Positions 18,201 through 24,754 of a DNA stretch of 49,469 bases are shown here, piece by piece. Both the position numbers and the translations under genes were made by a program. Source of the DNA: Oscillospiraceae bacterium (lineage in GTDB: Bacteria > Bacillota > Clostridia > Oscillospirales > SIG627); the NCBI GenBank assembly GCA_015064635.1, contig SVRV01000015.1, positions 1 through 49,469 on the forward strand. Direction: 5' to 3'. Each line of letters starts with the position of its first letter. Position 1 is the first letter of the stretch. Below the pieces are notes generated by a model, which ran no database searches, was not told the origin of the DNA, and saw only the letters and a program-made list of their open reading frames with translations.

Positions 18201-18552
18201 CCTGATTTGTGTAAAGAGCGCCAAGATATGCGGCAAGCTCGTCTGCACTCATGAGAAGTGTATCGCTTGTAGTCTTGTCTTCAACGATATCCTCGTATGT
18301 AAGCAGAATATCGTCGGTTCCGTCAGGGATTGCCGTCTCAAAGCTTTCAAGGTACTCCTTGTAGCTTAATGCGGAAAGCAAAGCCTTAACCTCTTCCAGT
18401 TCTTCTGCAGGCGTTTTTTCTGTCTTGTTGTTCTCAACAGTACCCGCAGGTATACCCTCGGGCGCAGCCATTGCAACGGTGCAAAGCTGAGATACAAGCA
18501 TTACAATCGCCAGAAGAACGGCAAGTGTTCTTGTTGAATGTGTTGTTAACAT
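15259..18552 (-). CDS. Giant extracellular solute-binding protein with carbohydrate-binding-like modules
   Basis: Encodes 1097 residues, more than twice the usual size. The signal peptide ends about residue 30 (VAMAA-PEG) and has no lipobox, so it is not an ordinary lipoprotein. Two jelly-roll-like modules follow. The first is about 130-300 (FYSFEIDYMSPE, YYLTEGTHTVTING). The second is about 328-500 (EIQAEDALRTSDKS, WIEWEITVPEDGLYRIS, FYLEKGTHVLKMEV). Both have the features of CBM6/CBM35-like domains. A helical linker leads to a solute-binding fold from about 650 to the end (VVVWMTAGRDQ, GTGPDVSIQNTSDM, MEIPETWDDLYGILPILQ, WEFMKWWVSEEPQ). It is first in the operon, with a consensus promoter and a 192-base leader. 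The whole suggests capture of polysaccharide chains. Confidence 0.85.
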   Translation of the reverse strand: MLTTHSTRTLAVLLAIVMLVSQLCTVAMAAPEGIPAGTVENNKTEKTPAEELEEVKALLSALSYKEYLESFETAIPDGTDDILLTYEDIVEDKTTSDTLLMSADELAAYLGALYTNQVEVNTKSMPKRVQDKTKNHNEFNVKYLAELISDAKSGMDGIDKVIRTTGTSALTFEFEIKNPGFYSFEIDYMSPEATSNNIERAIMVDGAYPYSETRSVSFVGTWVDEYEKARKDGEYTRQFLLDINDNEIKPAKVQRPTWSNRYIYDTAGFYELPLKYYLTEGTHTVTINGIKEVMLVKSLSVHSYKQQPSYKDVKEQYSKNGYKAYTGKTIEIQAEDALRTSDKSIYAVNDRSSASTEPQDASKVYLNNIGGTKWQNNGQWIEWEITVPEDGLYRISTRFKQDTLAGMYVSRRIYIDGEVPFEEANRVIFNYDSDWQTQFLGYDVKDKEGETTRVPFDFYLEKGTHVLKMEVVLGDMAEILRDVNESMVTINNYYLKIMMITGPDPDIYRDYGFTTLIPDVMTGLVAESKRLYKISADLEKITGQKGEDSILLDKIARVLDLMGNDNDDVAPNLSTLKDNIGSLGTWVMTARSQPLAFDYIQIQSSNDKEPPEASAGFFASLAHEFKSFMMSFVSDYNNLGAMDEENAEEEDTVVVWMTAGRDQAQIIRSMLTDFTSEKDVPVDLELVAGGSLLPATLAGTGPDVSIQNTSDMCINYAIRDAVLPITKMPGLDEVRTWFDESAMIPLTLNGEVYGLPETEVFNMLFVRLDIFAELGMEIPETWDDLYGILPILQSNNLQAGFPSNLAGTTMLMYQNDIPMYKPAVSEEEMKKAGLKPEDAYKTAGMQINLDSNKALDCFKEVCEYFTMYSFPLTFDFANRFRSGEMPIAVTAYTAYNQLTIFAPEISGLWKIAPLPGTVTEYEYDENGDIAIDPVTGKKKIKIDPVTGEKMINNNSVATVTCVVMMKGARDNKREKGAWEFMKWWVSEEPQTTYGNELVTLLGPSGQYATANLNSLKSQPWSDEVRKALEEQFDNLAVTPEMPGGYIITRYVNFAFLAAYNDDANPVDELLSYIDLINAELSRKREEFGLPTLEDFKK

Positions 18553-18744
18553 TACTTTTCCTCCTGAAGTTTGGGTTGATATACTCTAACGCGACCGGAA
18601 TCCGTCTTCTTTTGTCCGACATACAAAAGCGGTCTCCAAGTCTTAAAAGCCCCTAAAAAGTACTATTCATAGGCACTTTCACAGCAAAAAATGCTTTTGA
18701 AAATTTGTACTGTTCGCCAGGTTGCCCCAGTTTGAGTATTTTAC
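18553..18744 (-). promoter_or_regulatory. 192-base leader of the uptake operon
   Basis: The stretch between the predicted transcription start (about 18744) and the first start codon is unusually long. It contains AGTAC and GTACT arms that can close a loop of about 40 bases, and a small AGCATTTTTTGCT hairpin. I recognise no known riboswitch. A short overlapping reading frame has no ribosome binding site. Confidence 0.4.
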
Positions 18745-18750
18745 TGAGAT

Positions 18751-18779
18751 AGTATATCATTTCGTCACGATTTTGTCAA
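18751..18779 (-). promoter_or_regulatory. Promoter of the seven-gene uptake operon
   Basis: TTGACA (18779-18774), a 17-base spacer and TATACT (18756-18751) on the minus strand. It is a near-consensus sigma-A promoter. No obvious operator palindrome overlaps it. Confidence 0.85.
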
Positions 18780-19203
18780 GTATGACCATATTTTCGGTAC
18801 CAATTATATATATAATACCAAAAGCGAGTTTTTGAATTTTTTGTAAATTAAGCACTTTTTTGGAAGTTAAAATTTAAAGTATGAAAAAATGCACAAAAAA
18901 CAAAACAATAATATATCGGCTTTTTTACGATATTCAAAAAACCCCCTATTTTTAGGGAGTTTTCAGCTTTTTTATTTTTTAAAATATATAATTATTATAT
19001 CTTTTAATTCACATTATTTTTTTGTTAAAACTTTATAATTATATGAGTTTAACAGTTTGAATACGAGTTTTGAACGAAAAAACTTTGTTAAAATGTTGTT
19101 TTTTATATGTGAATTTTGAACAAATGAGCAACAAAATATTTGTAAATAAAAACATTGAAAAAAATTATTTTTTTAACGCCTTGGCAAAATTTATTCGCAT
19201 CTT
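18780..19203. other. AT-rich intergenic region without a gene
   Basis: This stretch lies between the uptake-operon promoter and the end of mnmA. It holds a terminator near 18936-18963 and AT-rich simple sequence. A 64-codon plus-strand reading frame at 19070-19264 is AT-driven and runs into mnmA, so it is not accepted as a gene. Confidence 0.6.
18936..18963 (-). terminator. Probable terminator of rnhA-mnmA
   Basis: On the minus strand CTCCCTA pairs with TAGGGGG (one G-U) around a short A-rich loop and is followed by TTTTTT. It lies about 240 bases past mnmA, so the transcript would carry a long 3' tail. Confidence 0.6.
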
Positions 19204-20253
19204 TCAAGTTTTTTGTTCCTTACATATCTTTCCGCCGAACAACACCGTGCCGTGTGTATCGTAGAACACTGCAGACTGCCCGGGAGATACGGATTTAATG
19301 GAAGTCGAAATGTAAACGTTTGCAATTCCGTCTTTTACTTTAACCTCGCATTCCACAAGAGGAGAGCGGTAACGAGGTCTTACAAAGCATTTGAGCTCCC
19401 CTTCAAACGGCTCTGCCGACACAAAATTGAGCGAATCCGCCAAAAATCTCTGACATCTGTTGTCTTCTTCAAATCCCACAAGCACTTTATTTTCTTCGGG
19501 CAATATATCAAGAACAAATGCAGGTCTCCCAAGGGCAATTCCAAGCCCCTTTCTTTGACCTACCGTGTAGGAAGCATATCCACTGTGCTTTCCTACCACT
19601 TTCCCGTCAGAGGTTACAAAATCTCCCGTAGCAAAGGCTTTTGAGACTTCTTGTTCTAAAAGAGTTCTTTTCAAAAACGAAACGTAGTCATTGTCGGGTA
19701 TAAAACAAATTTCCTGACTTTCCTTTATTTCCTTGACAAGAGATGCCCCCACAACACCTTCCACTACCTCATCCTTGGTGATATCTTCAAGCGGTGAAAC
19801 AAACCTCGAAAGCACTTCCTGAGTAAGCTGCCACAAAAAATAACTTTGGTCCTTTTTCAAATCCTTTCCCTGGCACAGCGTGTATCTGTCGCCCGACTTC
19901 CCTACCCTAACGTAATGACCTGTCGATATCTTTTCTATTCCAAGTCTGTCCGCCTCCTCGATAAGGGTGGCGAACTTTATATTACTGTTACATTCGACAC
20001 AAGGATTGGGTGTTCTTCCGTTAAGGTACTCTTTTGCAAAATATTCCTCCACAGCCACCTTGAAGCGTGAGCTTCTGTCTGCAATATGAAGCTTTATTCC
20101 GAGCCTTTCAGCGGCAGAGCGTGCCTCTTCAACGGGTGCCGAAGAATGCAACACAAGAAGAAGACCTTCCACTTCATAGCCTTTACTCTGTAAAACACGG
20201 CAAGCCCATGTACTGTCCTTGCCGCCGGACATACCAAGCAATATCTTTTCCAT
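19204..20253 (-). CDS. mnmA: tRNA 2-thiouridylase MnmA
   Basis: Encodes 349 residues from the ATG at 20253. A longer in-frame reading to 20328 lies inside rnhA and is rejected. MnmA uses ATP and a persulfide to make 2-thiouridine at U34 of Lys, Glu and Gln tRNAs. Motifs are the PP-loop LGMSGGKDSTWACRVL at residues 6-21, the catalytic Cys in GRTPNPCVECN, and the second catalytic Cys in SQEICFIPDNDY. The C-terminal beta-barrel contains YTVGQRKGLGIALGRPAFV. TAAAATG links it to the rnhA stop. It completes a set of U34-modifying genes in this window (with mnmE and mnmG). Confidence 0.95.
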   Translation of the reverse strand: MEKILLGMSGGKDSTWACRVLQSKGYEVEGLLLVLHSSAPVEEARSAAERLGIKLHIADRSSRFKVAVEEYFAKEYLNGRTPNPCVECNSNIKFATLIEEADRLGIEKISTGHYVRVGKSGDRYTLCQGKDLKKDQSYFLWQLTQEVLSRFVSPLEDITKDEVVEGVVGASLVKEIKESQEICFIPDNDYVSFLKRTLLEQEVSKAFATGDFVTSDGKVVGKHSGYASYTVGQRKGLGIALGRPAFVLDILPEENKVLVGFEEDNRCQRFLADSLNFVSAEPFEGELKCFVRPRYRSPLVECEVKVKDGIANVYISTSIKSVSPGQSAVFYDTHGTVLFGGKICKEQKT

Positions 20254-20254
20254 T

Positions 20255-20698
20255 TTACACCCCACTGAATTTCTGGCTCTCACTGACAGCCGCCGCATCG
20301 CATCTTTCGTTGTACGGATGTCCGTCATGTCCCTTTATCCACACAAAGCTGACACTGTGGCGGGAAAGCTGAGGTAAAAGCTGCTGCCATAAATCTACAT
20401 TGAGAGCAGGCTTACCGTCAGACTTTTTCCAATTCTTTTTCTGCCACGAATACAACCATCCCTTTTCAACCGCATCGACAACATATTTTGAATCCGAGGT
20501 TATCACAACCTCGCACTCTTCCTTGAGTGCTTCAAGAGCAGTTACCACTGCCGTAAGCTCCATACGGTTGTTTGTGGTCGAAGCCTCACCACCGGAAATC
20601 ATTTTTTCTTTTTCGTTATAAACAAGCACAGCCGCCCAGCCGCCCGGTCCGGGATTTCCACTGCATGCGCCGTCTGTATATATATTTACCTTTTTCAA
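20255..20698 (-). CDS. rnhA: Ribonuclease HI
   Basis: Encodes 147 residues. It cleaves the RNA strand of RNA-DNA hybrids with two metal ions. The catalytic acidic residues are seen in IYTDGACSGNPGPGGW (Asp), MELTAVVTALEAL (Glu), ITSDSKYVVDAVEKGW (Asp) and KGHDGHPYNERCDAAA (Asp), in canonical order and spacing. The start is TTG, eight bases behind GGTGAGG, with a good promoter 30 bases upstream. It forms an operon with mnmA. Length is close to the E. coli enzyme (155). Confidence 0.95.
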   Translation of the reverse strand: MKKVNIYTDGACSGNPGPGGWAAVLVYNEKEKMISGGEASTTNNRMELTAVVTALEALKEECEVVITSDSKYVVDAVEKGWLYSWQKKNWKKSDGKPALNVDLWQQLLPQLSRHSVSFVWIKGHDGHPYNERCDAAAVSESQKFSGV

Positions 20699-20726
20699 TT
20701 CTTTTACCTCACCTTTTTGATAATAT

Positions 20727-20755
20727 ATTTTATCACATTATCAACCTGCGGTCAA
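20727..20755 (-). promoter_or_regulatory. Promoter of rnhA-mnmA
   Basis: TTGACC (20755-20750), a 17-base spacer and TAAAAT (20732-20727) on the minus strand. Confidence 0.8.
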
Positions 20756-20763
20756 GATAAATT

Positions 20764-20803
20764 AAAAGGCGGCAAAAACCTTTTTCAGGTTTCTGCCTGC
20801 CTT
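20764..20803 (-). terminator. Terminator after the DUF4830-like gene
   Basis: On the minus strand GGCAGAAACC and GGTTTTTGCC form a nearly perfect stem around a TGAAAAA loop, then GCC and TTTTAATTT follow. It lies just upstream of the rnhA promoter. Confidence 0.7.
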
Positions 20804-20810
20804 GTGTAGC

Positions 20811-21302
20811 TTATTCACCCTTTAAGCTGTACTGGAAGCCATCCGATGCCGCCGAGGATACGTCTCCGCCTATAACCTGTGATTTATAAATAAGCAGAGT
20901 CGCATATGCCTTTGTATCGCAGTTGTTTACAGTATAGGTATATATTTCGGCATTTTTGCCCTTGTACTTTTCCAAATCAAGACCAATGCTTTTTTGGAGC
21001 TTGTTATATTCGCTGTAAAGTGCATCGAATTCTTCAGGGACCGTAACTTTGCCCGAATATATCGGCTCGGAATCCACTTCCCAGCCCCAGCTGTTCAAAA
21101 ACGCAACCCTGTCCTTGTTGGAGGAAACGTTTTTAAAGTCCCCTGCCTTTCTCTCTGCTGCCACCTCTACGGCAACGCCGGACACATTATCGGATAGACT
21201 ATTTGAAGGCACAAGAACAGCTGTAAGTATAATTGCGACCGCACAAATACTCATAACCCCAATATATTTAAGTGTTGAAGCCTTAAAGGAAAAAACGAAC
21301 AT
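20811..21302 (-). CDS. Membrane-anchored DUF4830-like protein
   Basis: Encodes 163 residues from the ATG at 21302, which follows AAAGGAGTGTCATATT. A start 11 codons upstream has no such site. One membrane helix (about 15-35, YIGVMSICAVAIILTAVLVP) is followed by an extracytoplasmic domain with RVAFLNSWGWEVDSEP, VTVPEEFDALYSEYNKLQKS, YTYTVNN and the terminal VIGGDVSSAASDGFQYSL. These match my recollection of DUF4830 domains in clostridia. It is the third gene behind an ABC-F ATPase and a pseudouridine synthase. Its function is unknown. Confidence 0.75.
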   Translation of the reverse strand: MFVFSFKASTLKYIGVMSICAVAIILTAVLVPSNSLSDNVSGVAVEVAAERKAGDFKNVSSNKDRVAFLNSWGWEVDSEPIYSGKVTVPEEFDALYSEYNKLQKSIGLDLEKYKGKNAEIYTYTVNNCDTKAYATLLIYKSQVIGGDVSSAASDGFQYSLKGE

Positions 21303-21357
21303 AATATGACACTCCTTTGATTTTCTCTTTGTCATATTCTATGTCCGTTTTTGTAAT

Positions 21358-22077
21358 TTATGCCATATTCTTCAAAAGTGAGGCTATTTCTTCCTCCGTC
21401 AGTTCTCTTGTCTCCCCTCTCTCAAGTGAAGTATCAAGCTTTATTTTGTCAAACTCCACTCTTTCAAGATACACTACTTCTTTACCAAGCACGTGAAGCA
21501 TGCGCTTTATCTGATGGAATTTCCCCTCGCAAATTGTAATATATGCCTTTGTTGCTTCGTCGCATATTTCAAGCGTTGCAGGCAGGGTATTATTCTTTTC
21601 GCCGATATCCACTCCACTCTTCAAGGCTTCGGCATCCTTTTCGGTCATAGGCTTATCCGTTTCGAGATAATACTTTTTGTCCACGTGTCTTTTTGGAGAA
21701 AGCAGATAATGGGCAAGTGCACCATTATCGGTAAGTATAACCAATCCAAAGGTATCCTTGTCAAGTCTTCCAACCGGGAATATATCGTAATGCTTTACTT
21801 TATCGGGTAAGAGCTCCATTATCGTTGGGTCACGCATATCCTCCGTTGAACAGATATAACCGTCAGGCTTATTGAGCATGAAATAATGGTATTCGGAATA
21901 GGAAATCTCCTCTCCTTTGCAAAGCACCTTTACCTTTTCGGGAGCTATCTTTTTTCCTATATCCTTTTCTGTCTTTCCGTCAATGGAAACATATCCCCTT
22001 TTTATAAGAGTATGCGCTTCACTTCTTGTTATAGCCATTGCCGAGGACACAAATTTATCAAGTCTCAAAGTTGCCAT
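21358..22077 (-). CDS. RsuA/RluB-family pseudouridine synthase
   Basis: Encodes 239 residues. An N-terminal S4 RNA-binding domain (about 1-60, RLDKFVSSAMAITRSEAHTL) is followed by a catalytic domain with GRLDKDTFGLVILTDNG, which contains the catalytic Asp. FHQIKRMLHVLGKEVVYLER is the conserved C-terminal motif. RsuA makes pseudouridine 516 in 16S rRNA. In Firmicutes, close paralogues act on other sites, so the target is not certain. It lies 8 bases behind the ABC-F gene. Confidence 0.9.
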   Translation of the reverse strand: MATLRLDKFVSSAMAITRSEAHTLIKRGYVSIDGKTEKDIGKKIAPEKVKVLCKGEEISYSEYHYFMLNKPDGYICSTEDMRDPTIMELLPDKVKHYDIFPVGRLDKDTFGLVILTDNGALAHYLLSPKRHVDKKYYLETDKPMTEKDAEALKSGVDIGEKNNTLPATLEICDEATKAYITICEGKFHQIKRMLHVLGKEVVYLERVEFDKIKLDTSLERGETRELTEEEIASLLKNMA

Positions 22078-22085
22078 AATATCTC

Positions 22086-23957
22086 CTAAATCAATTCATC
22101 AAGAAAAGCATACAGTCCGTCAAGAGTCTCCGCCAAAGCCTGTCTTTCCTTTTCCGCTTCCATTAAAGCAGTATAATCTGCGGCAAGCTCTCCCGACATT
22201 TTTTCCTCAAGCTCACCCAGATTCTTTTCGATTTCTTCTATTTTTGCCTCTGTGTTTGATATATCCTTTTCACGTTTTCTCTCTTTTGCCTTCGCTTCAC
22301 GTCGCTGTATATATTCATCCTTGTTAGACGTTGCCGATGTCCGTACTTCGGTGTTTTTCACGTCGCCTCTTATCTTTTCAAGGTAATGCTCGTAACCATG
22401 CTCATATACAGTACATCCTCTGTCCTCAAGCCTGAGAATACGTGTAGCCAGCTTTTTGATAAAGTATCGGTCATGCGAAACCGCAATTACAGTACCCTTG
22501 AAATTTGCAATTGCATCTTCAAGAGTTTCCCTGGATGCTATGTCAAGGTGATTTGTCGGCTCGTCGAGGATAAGAAGATTCACCTTTGAGAGCATAAGCT
22601 TGGCAAGAGTAAGCCTCGCCTTTTCACCACCGCTCAAGACAGACACCTTCTTCATTACGTCATCTCCGCAAAATCTGAAAAGCGCAAGGGCTGAGCGTAT
22701 CTCGGTCATGGTCATGGACGAATACTCGTTCCACAACTCGTCAAGGACGGTGTTAGATGGTACAAGATTTTGATTCTCCTGATCGTAATATCCTATTTTT
22801 ACGTTAGTTCCATACTCAAACTCACCTTCAACGGGTAAAAGCTTTGAGTTCAGTATCTTGAGCAAGGTTGACTTTCCGGTTCCGTTTTTACCAAGTATAA
22901 AAAAGCGGTCACTGCGCTTCACCTGAAATGACACTTCGGTAAAAAGCCTCTTTTCATCAAATGCCATTGCAAGGTCCTTTACGTCAAGGACATCGTTTCC
23001 CGAGCGTATTGCTTCACCGAAGGAAAAGCTTATTCCTTCGGGAAGGTCTTCAAGCTTTTCAAGCTTATCCATGCGGTCTATTGCCTTCTGACGGCTCTCT
23101 GCGGCAATAATGTTTCGCTCTCTGTTCCAGCGTCTTTGCTGCTCTATATAAGCCTCAAGACGTGCAATTTCCTTTTGCTGATTCTCATAATGCCTTTGAT
23201 ATATCTCTCTGTCACGCTTCTTCTTTTCGGCAAAAACAGAGTACGCACCATTATATAAGGTTGCGTGTGTGTTTTCTATATCGAGAGTTTTATTTGTTAC
23301 AGCATCAAGAAAATATCTGTCGTGGGATATTATGACCACTGTGGACTTGATGCCCTTTATATAGTTTTCAAGCCATTCCACCGATTCGATATCAAGATGG
23401 TTGGTAGGCTCGTCAAGGATAAGAATGCTGTGATTTCTGAGAATAAGTCCGACAAGTGCAAGTGCCGTCTTCTGTCCGCCGCTGAGAGATGTGACAGGAA
23501 GGTCAAAATAGTCTTCGCTGAATCCCATTTTTGTAAGCACAGACTTTGTACGTGCTACGTATTCAAGCCCACCCGCACTTTTGTATTCCTCGCTGAGCTT
23601 CACGAATGACGTTGCCGCATCCGGATTTGTAAGCATATCCGATTCAAGGTCATCAAGTCTCTTTTTCATTGCGGCAAGATGGGAAAAGTTTGACAGCATC
23701 TCCTCAAGCACCGTCTTATCGGAATCAACCGTTGCGTGCTGGTCAAGGTATCCGATACTTTCACCACCCGCAATGTATACCTCGCCGTCATCCTTCTGCA
23801 TTTCGCCCGTTATTATCTTCATCAAGGTAGTCTTGCCCGCTCCGTTGACACCGACAACACCTACTCTGTCCCCTTTTTCAATGCTGAAAGAAACACTGTC
23901 AAGAAGTACATCCGTGCCAAAAGCCAATGATATATTTTTACAACTTATACTAATCAT
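22086..23957 (-). CDS. ABC-F family ATPase (ribosome-associated)
   Basis: Encodes 623 residues with two ABC domains and no membrane part. The first has Walker A GVNGAGKTTL (about 37-46) and signature LSGGQKTALAL. The second has GKNGTGKSTLLKIL and LSGGEKARLTLAKLM followed by LLILDEPTNHLD. A charged interdomain linker (EKKKRDREIYQRHYENQQKEIARLE region, about 240-300) is the arm that reaches the ribosomal P-site in this family. A C-terminal coiled coil spans about 540-620. ABC-F proteins rescue or regulate ribosomes. Nothing here marks it as a specific antibiotic-resistance type, and a housekeeping Uup/YdiF-like role is more likely. It is first in a three-gene operon. Confidence 0.9.
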   Translation of the reverse strand: MISISCKNISLAFGTDVLLDSVSFSIEKGDRVGVVGVNGAGKTTLMKIITGEMQKDDGEVYIAGGESIGYLDQHATVDSDKTVLEEMLSNFSHLAAMKKRLDDLESDMLTNPDAATSFVKLSEEYKSAGGLEYVARTKSVLTKMGFSEDYFDLPVTSLSGGQKTALALVGLILRNHSILILDEPTNHLDIESVEWLENYIKGIKSTVVIISHDRYFLDAVTNKTLDIENTHATLYNGAYSVFAEKKKRDREIYQRHYENQQKEIARLEAYIEQQRRWNRERNIIAAESRQKAIDRMDKLEKLEDLPEGISFSFGEAIRSGNDVLDVKDLAMAFDEKRLFTEVSFQVKRSDRFFILGKNGTGKSTLLKILNSKLLPVEGEFEYGTNVKIGYYDQENQNLVPSNTVLDELWNEYSSMTMTEIRSALALFRFCGDDVMKKVSVLSGGEKARLTLAKLMLSKVNLLILDEPTNHLDIASRETLEDAIANFKGTVIAVSHDRYFIKKLATRILRLEDRGCTVYEHGYEHYLEKIRGDVKNTEVRTSATSNKDEYIQRREAKAKERKREKDISNTEAKIEEIEKNLGELEEKMSGELAADYTALMEAEKERQALAETLDGLYAFLDELI

Positions 23958-23987
23958 AATAAATCCTTTATATTTGTTTATCGTTTT

Positions 23988-24016
23988 ATTTTATCATATA
24001 TTCGTAAAAATATCAA
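23988..24016 (-). promoter_or_regulatory. Promoter of the ABC-F operon
   Basis: TTGATA (24016-24011), a 17-base spacer and TAAAAT (23993-23988) on the minus strand. It lies back to back with the ppa promoter. Confidence 0.8.
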
Positions 24017-24025
24017 GTGATTCGC

Positions 24026-24054
24026 TTGTATTTTAAACCTGTTTGGTGTATAAT
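24026..24054 (+). promoter_or_regulatory. Promoter of ppa
   Basis: TTGTAT (24026-24031), a 17-base spacer and TATAAT (24049-24054). The ATG is about 24 bases downstream. Confidence 0.75.
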
Positions 24055-24077
24055 GGAGAAAAGAAAGGAGCAATATT

Positions 24078-24611
24078 ATGGGAAATATATGGCATGATAT
24101 ATCGCCTAAGAGAATCACCGCAAAGGATTTTATTTGCGTTGTTGAGATCTCAAAGGGCAGTAAAAAGAAATATGAGCTTGATAAAGAGACGGGGTACATA
24201 ATTCTTGACAGAATACTGTACACATCCACTCACTATCCCGCAAACTATGGATTTATACCGAGAACTCTCGGAGATGACAACGACCCTCTCGATGTACTTC
24301 TCCTTTGTGCAGAGCCCATTGAGCCAATGTCACTTGTACGTGCATACCCAATAGGCGTGATATCTATGATCGACAACGGAAGAAACGATGAGAAGATCAT
24401 CGCTATTCCCTTTGAAGACCCAAACTACAATCAGTACACCGACATTGACCAAATTCCGTCACACATTTTCGATGAAATGAAGCATTTCTTCTCGGTTTAT
24501 AAAAACCTTGAAAAGAAGGAAACCGCAGTAAATGAAGTGCAGGACAGAGAAGAAGCCATCCGTGTAATCGAAGCATCAATAGAAAACTACATAGAAAATT
24601 TCTGCAAATAA
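24078..24611 (+). CDS. ppa: Family I inorganic pyrophosphatase
   Basis: Encodes 177 residues. It hydrolyses pyrophosphate from nucleic-acid and aminoacyl-tRNA synthesis. Characteristic blocks are KKKYELDKETGYIILDR, YPANYGFIPRTL, DDNDPLDVLLL (metal-binding Asp signature) and NDEKIIAIP. The ATG follows AAAGGAG. The length matches soluble bacterial enzymes. It stands alone between divergent and convergent neighbours. Many Firmicutes use the family II enzyme instead, so a family I enzyme is a useful lineage marker. Confidence 0.95.
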   Translation: MGNIWHDISPKRITAKDFICVVEISKGSKKKYELDKETGYIILDRILYTSTHYPANYGFIPRTLGDDNDPLDVLLLCAEPIEPMSLVRAYPIGVISMIDNGRNDEKIIAIPFEDPNYNQYTDIDQIPSHIFDEMKHFFSVYKNLEKKETAVNEVQDREEAIRVIEASIENYIENFCK

Positions 24612-24716
24612 AAAAGTCGCCTTCGGCAACTAATGTTCGCTAACGCTCACAAATTTTATAGGTAGACTTTATTTGTTATATGCAAATTGCGATGCAATTT
24701 CCTATATAATAAAGAA
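24612..24716. repeat. Intergenic repeat-like element between ppa and rsmG
   Basis: The stretch holds GTTCGCTAACGCTCAC, then an AAATTGC-GAT-GCAATTT palindrome (24684-24700) and an ATGCAATTTCCTA...TAAAGAA motif. The last motif and a GTGAGCG-rich part recur in the gap after glnS (48540-48720), so this looks like a dispersed extragenic element. Confidence 0.5.
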
Positions 24717-24754
24717 AGTCGCAAGACCGTAATCGGTTTTGCGACTCTTTTTTT
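24717..24754. terminator. Bidirectional terminator between ppa and rsmG
   Basis: AGTCGCAAGACC pairs with GGTTTTGCGACT (one G-U) around a 6-base loop. TTTTTTT follows on the plus strand and TTTCTTTATT on the minus strand. It serves two convergent genes. Confidence 0.85.

Noticed and set aside
18434-18622. Short minus-strand frame in the uptake-operon leader that might be a leader peptide
   Set aside because: No ribosome binding site precedes its ATG and it runs out of frame through the start of the binding-protein gene.
19070-19264. 64-codon plus-strand frame in the AT-rich gap before mnmA
   Set aside because: Low-complexity AT composition, no promoter or ribosome binding site, and it overlaps the mnmA C-terminus.
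20254-20328. N-terminal extension of mnmA by 25 residues
   Set aside because: It lies inside rnhA, and the PP-loop normally begins a few residues after the start, as it does from the ATG at 20253.
20335-20343. TTATCCACA, a perfect DnaA-box match
   Set aside because: It lies within rnhA where it encodes conserved residues (Trp-Ile-Lys region), and no further boxes cluster nearby; no origin is supported.
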